From Aquimarina amphilecti (GTDB lineage Bacteria; Bacteroidota; Bacteroidia; Flavobacteriales; Flavobacteriaceae), in assembly GCF_900109375.1 (NCBI RefSeq), contig NZ_FOAB01000003.1:581128-645127 (forward strand): DNA of 64,000 nucleotides. The letters run 5' to 3'. Made by a program: the position numbers and the translations under genes. Every line of letters starts with the position of its first letter. Within the stretch, counting starts at the first letter, position 1. Below are positions 50,015 to 59,450 of this stretch, piece by piece. The notes below the pieces were generated by a model, which saw only the letters and a list, made by a program, of their open reading frames with translations, searched no databases and had not been told where the DNA came from.

Positions 50015-51181
50015 ATGAAAAAAATACTTACCATATTCTCTGTATTCCTTCTTCTTGTTTCTTGTGGACAAAAAGACGGCAAGTCTATTGAAAAAGTAAT
50101 AGAAAATGGAGATCTAACAGCAATTAGAGCCAAAAGAAGTGAAGTTGTAGCAGAACAACAAGCTGTAGCTTATAAGCTAAAACAATTAGATGAAGCAATA
50201 GCTTCTTTAGACAGTATCAAAAAACTTCCATTAGTAACTACAATACAAGCAAAAGACACCCTGTTCACTCATTATTTAGAATTACAAGGAAGTGTAGAAA
50301 CAAAAAAGAATATTGTTTTATATCCGGAAACTTCAGGAACACTTCTAAAAGTATTCGTAAAAGAAGGGCAACGCGTTTCTAAAGGACAAACATTAGCAAG
50401 AATTGATGATGGTGGTCTTAGTCAACAAGTAGCTCAAATGGAAGTGCAGGCAGAATTAGCAAAAACTACTTATGAGCGTCAGAAAAAATTATGGGAACAA
50501 AAAATAGGTTCTGAAATTCAATACTTACAGGCAAAAACGAATTATGAATCTTCAAAAAACGGAGTTGATCAGATGAAACGACAATTAGCTAGGTCTGTAG
50601 TAACCGCTCCATTTTCTGGAATTGTTGATGACGTTATAGCTGAACAAGGAAGTGTAGTAGCCCCAGGACAAACAGAATTGATCCGTATCGTTAACTTAAA
50701 CGATATGTATATCGAGATAGAAGTTCCTGAAAGTTACATTTCTAGTATCGTAAAAGGAAAAGAAGCAAAAGTTCATTTTCCTATACTTGGTACCACTATC
50801 GATACAAAAATTCGACAAGTTGGTAATTACATAAACCCAAATAATCGTTCATTTACTGTTGAGGTAGCAGTACCAAATAAGGATGGTGTTATTAAGCCTA
50901 ACCTTACTGCTAAAGTAAAAATCAATGATTATACTAGCGAAAAGGCAATTTTAATACCACAGAGTATTATTTCTGAAAACTCAGAAGGAGATCAATATAC
51001 CTATGTTACTTCTGGAAAAAACACTAACAACATTGCCGAAGCTAAACGTACCATTGTAAAAACTGGAAAAACACAGGGAGATTTTATTGAAATCCTTGAA
51101 GGCATCAAAAATGGCGATGCTATTATAAGTGAAGGCGCCAGAAGTGTTAAAGATGGTCAAAAAGTCGAAATTATAAACTAA
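50015..51181 (+). CDS. RND-pump periplasmic adaptor (HlyD/AcrA family), lipoprotein
   Basis: A 388-residue membrane-fusion protein with a lipobox LVSCGQ (Cys at residue 17), a helical coiled segment (~30-70), and a biotinyl-lipoyl-like domain (SGTLLKVFVKEGQRVSKGQTLARID). An alpha-hairpin (~135-185) follows, then RSVVTAPFSGIVDDVIAEQG and a beta-barrel domain. It links the RND pump in the inner membrane with TolC. It lies 5 bp before the pump gene. The lipid anchor is usual for Bacteroidota adaptors. Confidence 0.95.
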   Translation: MKKILTIFSVFLLLVSCGQKDGKSIEKVIENGDLTAIRAKRSEVVAEQQAVAYKLKQLDEAIASLDSIKKLPLVTTIQAKDTLFTHYLELQGSVETKKNIVLYPETSGTLLKVFVKEGQRVSKGQTLARIDDGGLSQQVAQMEVQAELAKTTYERQKKLWEQKIGSEIQYLQAKTNYESSKNGVDQMKRQLARSVVTAPFSGIVDDVIAEQGSVVAPGQTELIRIVNLNDMYIEIEVPESYISSIVKGKEAKVHFPILGTTIDTKIRQVGNYINPNNRSFTVEVAVPNKDGVIKPNLTAKVKINDYTSEKAILIPQSIISENSEGDQYTYVTSGKNTNNIAEAKRTIVKTGKTQGDFIEILEGIKNGDAIISEGARSVKDGQKVEIIN

Positions 51182-51186
51182 ATCCT

Positions 51187-54100
51187 ATGGAAGTTAAAAA
51201 GAAAAAAGTAGATAAGGAATTTAGGTTATCATCGTGGGCAATAGACAACCCTACTACAATTTATGTAATGATGGCTATTTTCTTCATTCTTGGACTGTCT
51301 GCATATTTTTCTATGCCAAGAGAGAATTTTCCAGAAATTAATGAAACAAAAATATATATCAGTGTTCCATATCCTGGAAATACCTCTGAAGATATAGAAA
51401 GACTAATTGTCGATCCTTTAGAAGATAAGTTAAAAAACCTTGGTGGGGTTGTAGAAATAGTATCCACATCACAGGAAGATTATGGGATTATAACAGTAGA
51501 GTTTGAAGAAAAATTCACTGTTGCACAAGCAAAACAAAAGGTTAAAGACGAAGTAGATTCTGAAAAATCCAATGAAGATTGGCCTACTTTTAATGGAGCC
51601 AAAGTAGAACCTAATGTTTTTGATCTCAGTATATCTGAAGAAACTCCAATTATGAATATTAATATCACTGGAGATTATCCAGTAGATAAGTTAAAACAAT
51701 TTGGAGAATACCTAGAAGATGAGATTGAAGATCTTAAAGAAATTAAGGGTGTTGATATCAGAGGAGCCCAGGAAAAGGAAGTCGAAGTAGCAGTAGATAT
51801 TTATAAAATGATGGCTGCTAAAGTTAGTTTTGATGACGTTCTTAATACCATAAGAAATGGAAATATAACCATGTCTGCAGGTAATATGGTTGCAAGCGGA
51901 CAAAGAAGAACTATTAGAATTCTAGGTGAGATCGATCGCCCTTCTGAGTTAGATAATTTTGTAGTTAAGTCTCAAGATGGAGCTGTTTATCTTAGAGATA
52001 TCGCTAAAGTAACTTTTAAAGAAGAAGACAAAACTACCTATGCCAGAGAGTTTGGTGATAATGTAGTAATGTTAGAAGTTAAAAAACGTTCTGGAAAGAA
52101 CATGGTAGAAGCTGCAGATCAAATCCGCGATATTGTTACGAACGCGGAGGAAAATATATTTCCAACAGATTTAAATATTAGTATTGCCAATGATCAATCT
52201 ACCAAAACGATTAATCAGGTAGATGATTTAGTAAACAATATCATTTTTGGGATTATTTTAGTTGTAGGCGTATTAATGTTTTTCTTAGGATTTAGAAATG
52301 CATTGTTCGTAGGGTTTGCAATACCAATGTCGATGTTCATATCATTTATGATCCTATCTCTATTAGGATACACTATGAATACAATGATTCTTTTTGCCTT
52401 AATTATGGGATTAGGAATGTTAGTGGATAATGGTATTGTGGTGGTAGAAAATGTTTATCGCCTGATGGAAGAAGAAGGAATGTCTAGGATAGAAGCTGCC
52501 AAAAAAGGAATTGGCGAGATAGCATTTCCAATTATTATTTCTACGCTAACCACTGTAGCAGCATTTGTTCCCTTAGGTATGTGGCCTGGTGTAATGGGGC
52601 AGTTTATGATATATTTCCCTATTACATTATCCGTTGTATTAGGTTCTTCATTATTTGTAGCCATCTTTTTTAACTCTATGTTAGTTTCTAGGTTTATGGA
52701 TATTGGGGAGAAAGAGTTGACTTTAAAACAACTGATACGTTTAAGCCTAATTCTTGGTGGATTCGGAATATTTATAATGATCGTTGGCGGTCCTGCAAGA
52801 GGTCTTGGTACTTTAATGATTTTTACTGCCATTATGTTCTGGATATATAAATATCTATTAAAAAGAATGGCTACTTTTTTCCAAAGTAGAATTTTAGTTT
52901 GGTTAGAAAACAGTTATCAACGATTCCTTTCTTTTGCCTTGAGAGGTTGGAAATCCTATGGATTTGTATTTGGTACTTTTCTTTTGTTATTTGTAGTTTT
53001 TGGAATGTTTGGTGCATCGGTAGGAAGTAAACGCACAAAAATTGAATTCTTCCCTGATAATAAACCAAATCAAATAATTGTATATGTAGAATATCCTCAA
53101 GGAACTGATATAGAAAAGACCAATAAAATCACCAAAGAAATTGAAGGTCGTGTTTATGCTGTTATAAATGACAAGGAATATATTGAAGGACAAGATCACA
53201 ATTTCTTAGTAGAAGCAGCTGTATCGCAAGTTGGTGAAGGTGCTGGTAATCCCCAAACAGATGGTGGTAGTAGTGCCGAAATGCCGCATCGTGCTAAAAT
53301 CATTGCTGCGATGAGAGAGTATAAATTCAGAAAAGGAAAAGACTCTGAAGAACTACGATTTAAAGTACAAGAAGCATTAAAAGGGATTTATCCTGGAGTT
53401 GCTATTTCTGTAGAAAAAGATGCTGTAGGGCCACCCGCAGGATACCCTATTAATATTGAAATTGAAGGAAAAGATTATGATGAACTTATCAACGTAGCTG
53501 AGCGTATGAAAAATTTCATCAATGAAAAGAATATTCCTGGGATAGAGGAATTAAAGATTGATGTTAATAAAGGAAAACCTGCAATGCAAGTAGTTGTCGA
53601 TAGGCAAAAAGCAGGAGAATTAGGTGTAGCAGCTGGTCAGGTAGGGAATCAATTACGTCGTTCTATTTTTGGAGAAAAAGCTGGGGTTTACAAGAAAGAA
53701 GGTGAAGATTATGATATTTATGTTCGTTTTGACAAAACCAATAGATATAATACAAGTGCTTTATTTAATCAAAACATCACTTTTAGAGATCAAGCAACAG
53801 GAAGACTTAAAGAAATACCAGTTTCTGCTGTAGCATCTAAAAAGAATACTTCTTCTTTTAGTGCTGTGAAACATAAAGACACTAAAAGAGTAGTAACCGT
53901 TTACTCAGGATTACAGCCAGGGTATACTGATGCAGGAGCTATTGTTGACCAAATACAAACCGAAATGGCTAGTTTTACTGGGAAGCCAAAAAATGTCGAA
54001 ATTGATTACACAGGGCAAATTGAAGAGCAAAATAAGCAAATGGAATTTTTAATGGGAGCGTTTTTTGCCGGATTAGGACTTATTATGCTTATCCTTATTT

Positions 54101-54729
54101 TTCAATTTAGTTCTATATCTAAGCCCACCATTATTATGATCGCCATATTCTTAAGTTTTATAGGAGTATTTGGTGGGATTTTAATCACTGGTTCTGCTTT
54201 TGTAATTATGATGACCATGATGGGGATTATTTCACTAGCAGGAATTGTAGTAAATAATGGTGTAGTACTATTGGATTATACACAATTATTAATCGATCGT
54301 AAAATGGTTGAACTTGATGTTCCTGAGAATGAATTACTACCAAATGACGAAGTAATGAAATTAATAGTAAAAGGAGGTAGAGCTCGTCTTAGACCTGTGA
54401 TTCTAACAGCTATTACTACAGTATTAGGTTTAATACCATTAGCGGTTGGATTTAATATTGATTTCTTCTCTTTATTCTCTTCCTTTGATCCGAAAATTTA
54501 TATTGGTGGAGATAATGTAATTTTCTGGGGACCTTTAGCTTGGGCAGTGATTTACGGATTGATTATCGCTACTTTCTTAACTTTAATCATCGTACCATGT
54601 TTATTCTTTATAGTACATAAAGTAAAAGCTAGATTTCGTAGAAAGAAAAGTGCGAAAACAACTATAATTAATGATCAAGATTTTGAAAGTGATGGAAATA
54701 CAGAAATTCCGGTACCTTCAACTACTTAA
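51187..54729 (+). CDS. RND-family efflux pump inner-membrane subunit
   Basis: A 1180-residue proton-driven antiporter of the AcrB/hydrophobe-amphiphile type. It has twelve membrane helices in two halves, with helix 1 around residues 25-45 (TTIYVMMAIFFILGLSAYFSM) and a large periplasmic porter domain. The helix 4 segment GLGMLVDNGIVVVENVYRLM carries the Asp that relays protons in RND pumps. An RLRPVILTAITT-like segment occurs in the second half. A cytoplasmic basic tail ends the protein. It is the last gene of the tetR-tolC-adaptor-pump operon, and a GC-rich terminator follows. Its drug or metabolite substrates cannot be read. Confidence 0.95.
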   Translation: MEVKKKKVDKEFRLSSWAIDNPTTIYVMMAIFFILGLSAYFSMPRENFPEINETKIYISVPYPGNTSEDIERLIVDPLEDKLKNLGGVVEIVSTSQEDYGIITVEFEEKFTVAQAKQKVKDEVDSEKSNEDWPTFNGAKVEPNVFDLSISEETPIMNINITGDYPVDKLKQFGEYLEDEIEDLKEIKGVDIRGAQEKEVEVAVDIYKMMAAKVSFDDVLNTIRNGNITMSAGNMVASGQRRTIRILGEIDRPSELDNFVVKSQDGAVYLRDIAKVTFKEEDKTTYAREFGDNVVMLEVKKRSGKNMVEAADQIRDIVTNAEENIFPTDLNISIANDQSTKTINQVDDLVNNIIFGIILVVGVLMFFLGFRNALFVGFAIPMSMFISFMILSLLGYTMNTMILFALIMGLGMLVDNGIVVVENVYRLMEEEGMSRIEAAKKGIGEIAFPIIISTLTTVAAFVPLGMWPGVMGQFMIYFPITLSVVLGSSLFVAIFFNSMLVSRFMDIGEKELTLKQLIRLSLILGGFGIFIMIVGGPARGLGTLMIFTAIMFWIYKYLLKRMATFFQSRILVWLENSYQRFLSFALRGWKSYGFVFGTFLLLFVVFGMFGASVGSKRTKIEFFPDNKPNQIIVYVEYPQGTDIEKTNKITKEIEGRVYAVINDKEYIEGQDHNFLVEAAVSQVGEGAGNPQTDGGSSAEMPHRAKIIAAMREYKFRKGKDSEELRFKVQEALKGIYPGVAISVEKDAVGPPAGYPINIEIEGKDYDELINVAERMKNFINEKNIPGIEELKIDVNKGKPAMQVVVDRQKAGELGVAAGQVGNQLRRSIFGEKAGVYKKEGEDYDIYVRFDKTNRYNTSALFNQNITFRDQATGRLKEIPVSAVASKKNTSSFSAVKHKDTKRVVTVYSGLQPGYTDAGAIVDQIQTEMASFTGKPKNVEIDYTGQIEEQNKQMEFLMGAFFAGLGLIMLILIFQFSSISKPTIIMIAIFLSFIGVFGGILITGSAFVIMMTMMGIISLAGIVVNNGVVLLDYTQLLIDRKMVELDVPENELLPNDEVMKLIVKGGRARLRPVILTAITTVLGLIPLAVGFNIDFFSLFSSFDPKIYIGGDNVIFWGPLAWAVIYGLIIATFLTLIIVPCLFFIVHKVKARFRRKKSAKTTIINDQDFESDGNTEIPVPSTT

Positions 54730-54748
54730 TACTATAGACATAGTACTA

Positions 54749-54777
54749 AAAAACGCCGCAAACTTTGCGGCGTTTTT
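54749..54777. terminator. Terminator between the RND pump and susD genes
   Basis: A GC-rich stem (CGCCGCA with TGCGGCG, 54754-54760 and 54766-54772) is flanked by an A-run and a T-run. It lies 20 bp after the pump stop and 23 bp from the susD stop, so it may serve both directions. Confidence 0.85.
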
Positions 54778-54799
54778 ATTTTCTAACAATATAAAATGA

Positions 54800-56191
54800 T
54801 TATTGATTTTCTGACAATGGTATTGGTAAAACATTGAATACTTGATCTCCTGCTCTATCAATAGGTAACGTATTAGACAAATCATATCGTCTAAGATCAA
54901 ACATTCTATGATTCTCAGCCCACAAAGAATAACGTCTCTGATTTAAAAGTTCAGTTGTTAAATCATCAGCATTTTGAAGCCCTCCATAATTAACCAAGCC
55001 AGCTGCATTACGAATTATGTTAAGTGCATCTTCGGCATCTTGTAAATTACTTGCCAATATACTTGCTTCTGCATATAGGAGGATTAATTCTTCATTTCTT
55101 AGAATATCAATTGATGCTACATTAGATGCATATAATCTTGTTTCATGAGTTCCATTTAATCCATCCTGAGCACTTGGCATTGGTCTAACAGCCGATTTAG
55201 ACGCAACTCTGGTGTCACCTGCCTCTGCGTCATTAATCCAACTATCATGAACAATAATCTGATCTGCATTATTTGGTTCCTCTGCAGATGTAGAAGGCGA
55301 ACGGAAAACACCGTTAGGCTGATCTCCAGCTCCTAATCCAAAAACATACTTAGGACCATTAGTTAAACTACCCATAAGATCAAAATAAGAATTTGACAAT
55401 TCAGAAAGTGCACCTGTTCCATCCTCTGCATATACTGCAGCAAGAGCCGCCACAGCTCTGTTAAACAAAAGAAATTCATCAATTGTAATCTGACCATCAT
55501 CATCTCTTACATCATCTCCCATCTCACCAGATGTATCAATCAAATCATCAAAACCAGAAATAGGAAACAAAAATTGATCTAAAGAAGTAAATCCACTCAA
55601 ATCATTTTGAGCATCATCCAATAAGTTTCTAATCTCTACAAGCGCTGCATCAAATTCTAAAAAAGGTCCCAGATTATCAGGATCAGCAACGTCAATTCTT
55701 GCTGTACCATACGATTTCAAAATTTGAATAAGTTCATATGCAATATAAGTTTTAGCAAAACCTCGATATGCATTTTTATCTGTTTCCTCTATAACTTGTG
55801 TATTATCTAAAGCCGCTAATAATACATTTGCATTTTTAATACATCTATAACTTCCTGTAAATTGAGCTGTACTATAAAAAGAATTATTATCTAATTGAAT
55901 TCCGTTTTTTCCTAATAAATCTCCTGTATTTCTAGGATCCGCGTCAAATAAATATAATTCTCTCGCCAATGTACCACTAGCGGTAGTTTCAATTCCTTGA
56001 CCATTTCTAGAGGTAGCTTGAACTCCTATAGTTAATTCATTCAATTGTCGTAAAGAAGCATTAGATTCTACGCCTCCAAGACTAGGTCCATTTGGATCAA
56101 TCTCCTCGTCAAAAGAACACGATGCCGTTACCAAAACAAGTAAAACAAGCATCAGATGATATTTCGTTTTCATTATTAATCTATTTTTCAT
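54800..56191 (-). CDS. SusD/RagB-family outer-membrane nutrient-binding lipoprotein
   Basis: A 463-residue SusD-like lipoprotein with a lipobox VTASC followed by acidic residues (SFDEEIDPNG), the surface-export pattern of Bacteroidota lipoproteins. It has the SusD TPR-like helical architecture, AYRGFAKTYIAYELIQIL, NEELILLYAEASI, and the C-terminal LLNQRRYSLWAENHRMFDLRRY that is diagnostic. It caps the SusC channel and captures the glycan or peptide substrate. The start could be 56191 or 56173; both give a signal peptide. It starts 11 bp after the susC stop. Confidence 0.93.
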   Translation of the reverse strand: MKNRLIMKTKYHLMLVLLVLVTASCSFDEEIDPNGPSLGGVESNASLRQLNELTIGVQATSRNGQGIETTASGTLARELYLFDADPRNTGDLLGKNGIQLDNNSFYSTAQFTGSYRCIKNANVLLAALDNTQVIEETDKNAYRGFAKTYIAYELIQILKSYGTARIDVADPDNLGPFLEFDAALVEIRNLLDDAQNDLSGFTSLDQFLFPISGFDDLIDTSGEMGDDVRDDDGQITIDEFLLFNRAVAALAAVYAEDGTGALSELSNSYFDLMGSLTNGPKYVFGLGAGDQPNGVFRSPSTSAEEPNNADQIIVHDSWINDAEAGDTRVASKSAVRPMPSAQDGLNGTHETRLYASNVASIDILRNEELILLYAEASILASNLQDAEDALNIIRNAAGLVNYGGLQNADDLTTELLNQRRYSLWAENHRMFDLRRYDLSNTLPIDRAGDQVFNVLPIPLSENQ

Positions 56192-56202
56192 TATCGCTTA
56201 TT

Positions 56203-59200
56203 TTAAAAATTAACATTTAAGTGGAAGTAAAACTGCTGTGAACTCGGGAAGGGAGTTACCTCTATCCCACTAGATAAACCTGCTCCTCCATTTACCGAAA
56301 CTTCAGGGTCATAACTACTATAATCAGTAATTGTAAATAAATTTCTACCTGAAACTCCTAGCTTTATACCTTCTACTACTTCTCCAAAAAGTCCTTCTAT
56401 AATATTGGAAGGGAATCTATAATAAATTGATGCTTCTCTTAATCTAACATATCCCGCATCTTCTACAAAACGTTCAGCATTGGCAGCAGTTCCTAACCTA
56501 GCTTGTCCTTCTGGAGTTTCTAAATCAGGTGAAGTTTGTCCTAAATCAGTAAGAAATCTAGATAAATTTAGATTTTCTCCTCCCTGTTTCCATTGTAACA
56601 AGAATGAAACATCAATTTGTTTAAATAATGTAAATTGATTATTAAACGCCATCTGGAAGTCTGGCTCTACATTTCCTACTTGCTTTAAACTTGCTTCTAA
56701 TGGGCCATCTCCGTCAGGATCAATATTACCAACAATCTGTGTTACAGGTTGTCCTTCTTCTATAAAAAATGTACCTAAACCAGTACCAAAACCAGCACCT
56801 GGTTGCGCAAATGCAGGTACGTCTAAACGTGTAACTTCTGATCTATTAAAGTAAAACTGAATTCCAGTATTCCAAAAGAAGTTATCACTTCTATAAACAT
56901 CTCCTCGTACTGCTAATTCTAAACCTTGGTTTACCAAATCCGCTAAATTCGTTGTTTCAGTAGTAAAACCAGAAGAAGCTGGTACGTTTCTAGATAATAT
57001 CAAATCACTTACTTTTCTATTATAGTAGGAAGCTTCAAAAGAAATTCTACTATCTAATATCCCCAGATCTAAACCTACCTCAAATTCAGCAGATGTTTCT
57101 GGTTCTATATCTCTATCTCCTCTTGTACCAACACCAAGTCCTCCATTACCTCCAATGTTATTTGGATTTAAACTTGTAAAGGCAGAACCAAACGCTGCAG
57201 AAGAACCTGTTTCTCCATAGGCCGTTCTAATTTTTAACTGATTTATAGGTTCAAATTGCCAAAAATCAAAATTAGCTACATTTATTGCTAAAGAAGCCTT
57301 AGGAAAACCATAAAACTTGTTTACATCTCCATTTAAAGTGGATTTATCTAATCTATATCCTAATGTTCCTATAATTTGATCTTTATAATTTCCTTCTACC
57401 TGTGCAAAATATCCAAAATCCTTTTGATTAGACCTTGTTTGGTCAATTACCTGATTTACAGATTGATCAACACTAGTTTGTCCTCCAAACAAATTAGAAC
57501 CTCTACTATTTACTAAGTTCGCCTGTTGCTCTAAATAACTAACCCCTCCTTGAGTGGTAAGATTTAAATTCCCATCAAATGCAGTATGATCCCATACCGC
57601 AAAAGCTAATAAGTTAAACTGAGTAAAATTATTTCGACCTTCTGCTACAAAACCTTCTTGATTACCAACTTGAGCCTGGTGTGTTTCTGGAACATATACA
57701 TATGTCTCATTTGCTAAATAATCAATACCTCCATTCACTACAAACTTTACTCTATCATTTTCCTTAGTTAATAATTTAGTGGTGAACTTAACCCCTTGAA
57801 TAAATCGATTATTAGAATCCTCATTTTTCGCCTGATCTCTCACAAAAATTGGGTTTCCTGGATAATTTGGGTTATTAGGGTAATTACCATCTGCATCTGG
57901 GAATAAATTATTCCACGGTCGTGTAAATGCTAAGGTATAACCAAAACTTAAACCACCTTCATTTTCATTACCCGTAAAACTTCTACTAGAATTACTTCTC
58001 ACATAATTAGAAGATAAAGAAACATCAAAAATATCTGAGATTTTATGATCAATATTACTTCTAATAGAAAATCTATCAAAACCAGTTTTCTGAATAATTC
58101 CTTCTTCATCACGATAAGAACCTCCTATATAAAATCTAGTTTTATCATTACCTCCACTAGCACTTAATTTCGTTTCTGAAATGAATCCTACATTTCCATA
58201 AATTTCATCCTCATAATCAATTAATCCTCCATTCTGAATAGCATTGTTAAAAGCAGCAACTTCCGCTTCAGCGGCAGCTCGAGATCTTGCTTCAGCTGCA
58301 GGGTCATCTGGATTAGGAGTAAAAAATGCATCAAATACACTTGTAGCCGTCCAAGGACGTAATCCTAATCTATTTTGTATCACATTTATTCCTGTATCTT
58401 GACTAAATCTAATTTTAGTTTTTCCACCTTTTCCTTTTTTAGTAGTAATAATTACCACCCCAGCATTTGCTCTGGTTCCATAAATTGCCGCTGCAGAAGC
58501 ACCTTTTAATATTTCAATATTTTCTATATCATTTGGATCGATATCTGCCAATCTATTTCCAGCATTTTCTTCATTACCTCTATTCGCTCCTGACGCAAAA
58601 CGAAGACCAGAAGGTATTTCTACATTATTTATATATACACCATCCACGATAAATAAAGGTTGATTATTCCCGTTGATAGATGATATCCCTCTTAACCTTA
58701 ATGCTGTACCTCCTCCTGGCGCACCAGAAGAAGCAGTAATATTAACTCCAGTTACCTTACCATATAAGGCACCATCTACGGTTGTTTGACCTGTATTACC
58801 AACTAATTCTTCAGAAGATACTGTAGAAACTGCATTAGCAAGATTCGCTCGTTTTATAGAAGAACCTAAACCAGTTACTACAATTTCATCAAGCGCTTCT
58901 AAAGATTCTGCCACTTGAACAGTAATTGCTCCTGCATTTTCTACAGTTACCAATTTTGTTGTAAACCCAATAGAAAAGACTCTAAGGGTTACAGGAAGGC
59001 TATTAACAGTAATAGAAAAATTACCATCAATATCACTCGCAGTTCCGTTACTTGTACCGTCTTCTACGACATTGATGAAAGATACCCCTTCCCCGGTATT
59101 TTCATTGATTACCTTACCGGTTATAGTTTCTTGTGCAAAAAGCACGACCGGAAAGAAAAACAAGAATAGCAAAAGCCCCTTGCTAATTTGTGTTTGTTTT

Positions 59201-59205
59201 TTCAT
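56203..59205 (-). CDS. SusC/RagA-family TonB-dependent outer-membrane importer
   Basis: A 1000-residue outer-membrane transporter. It has a signal peptide (cleavage after LFAQE) and a carboxypeptidase-D-like beta domain (~26-105: GKVINENTGEGVSFINVVEDGTSNG). A TonB box-like LDEIVVTGLG precedes the plug (~110-245), which has GASAAAIYGTRANAGVVIITTKKG. A 22-strand barrel follows and ends in FYFHLNVNF, a C-terminal Phe. It pairs with the following SusD gene. No sigma or anti-sigma factor, glycosidase or protease is adjacent, so the substrate is unknown. Confidence 0.95.
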   Translation of the reverse strand: MKKQTQISKGLLLFLFFFPVVLFAQETITGKVINENTGEGVSFINVVEDGTSNGTASDIDGNFSITVNSLPVTLRVFSIGFTTKLVTVENAGAITVQVAESLEALDEIVVTGLGSSIKRANLANAVSTVSSEELVGNTGQTTVDGALYGKVTGVNITASSGAPGGGTALRLRGISSINGNNQPLFIVDGVYINNVEIPSGLRFASGANRGNEENAGNRLADIDPNDIENIEILKGASAAAIYGTRANAGVVIITTKKGKGGKTKIRFSQDTGINVIQNRLGLRPWTATSVFDAFFTPNPDDPAAEARSRAAAEAEVAAFNNAIQNGGLIDYEDEIYGNVGFISETKLSASGGNDKTRFYIGGSYRDEEGIIQKTGFDRFSIRSNIDHKISDIFDVSLSSNYVRSNSSRSFTGNENEGGLSFGYTLAFTRPWNNLFPDADGNYPNNPNYPGNPIFVRDQAKNEDSNNRFIQGVKFTTKLLTKENDRVKFVVNGGIDYLANETYVYVPETHQAQVGNQEGFVAEGRNNFTQFNLLAFAVWDHTAFDGNLNLTTQGGVSYLEQQANLVNSRGSNLFGGQTSVDQSVNQVIDQTRSNQKDFGYFAQVEGNYKDQIIGTLGYRLDKSTLNGDVNKFYGFPKASLAINVANFDFWQFEPINQLKIRTAYGETGSSAAFGSAFTSLNPNNIGGNGGLGVGTRGDRDIEPETSAEFEVGLDLGILDSRISFEASYYNRKVSDLILSRNVPASSGFTTETTNLADLVNQGLELAVRGDVYRSDNFFWNTGIQFYFNRSEVTRLDVPAFAQPGAGFGTGLGTFFIEEGQPVTQIVGNIDPDGDGPLEASLKQVGNVEPDFQMAFNNQFTLFKQIDVSFLLQWKQGGENLNLSRFLTDLGQTSPDLETPEGQARLGTAANAERFVEDAGYVRLREASIYYRFPSNIIEGLFGEVVEGIKLGVSGRNLFTITDYSSYDPEVSVNGGAGLSSGIEVTPFPSSQQFYFHLNVNF

Positions 59206-59450
59206 AATGATTTGTTTATAAGTTTGGTTAAATCTATTAAAACATTCTTATAAAAAAAAGTTAAAGCTAACATATGTTAGTTTAGAATTAACTGATTATC
59301 AAGTAATTATACGTTAAAACCTCATAAAAAGTATAGTAAATACGTAACATCAATAAAAATACAAACGTTTATATTCCATCTCCTCATTTTCACAAAAACC
59401 CGATACATTTAATATTAAACTTCTTATTTTTGCAGCCTTAACAAACAACT
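59206..59450. other. Divergent intergenic region between susC and aspS
   Basis: It holds a perfect 14-bp palindrome CTAACATATGTTAG at 59267-59280 (62 bp before the susC start) and the predicted aspS -7 box TATTTTTG at 59425-59432. The palindrome could be an operator for the SusC/D pair. No ORF is supported. Confidence 0.4.
59425..59432 (+). promoter_or_regulatory. Predicted -7 box of aspS
   Basis: TATTTTTG, an exact TAnnTTTG match, lies 18 bp before the ATG at 59451. No good -33 TTG is visible at the usual distance. Confidence 0.5.

Noticed and set aside
36335-59205. GH9 cellulase and the SusC/SusD pair as one polysaccharide utilisation locus
   Set aside because: They are about 16 kb apart with lipid A, TCA, isoprenoid and efflux genes between them, so there is no support for a shared locus.
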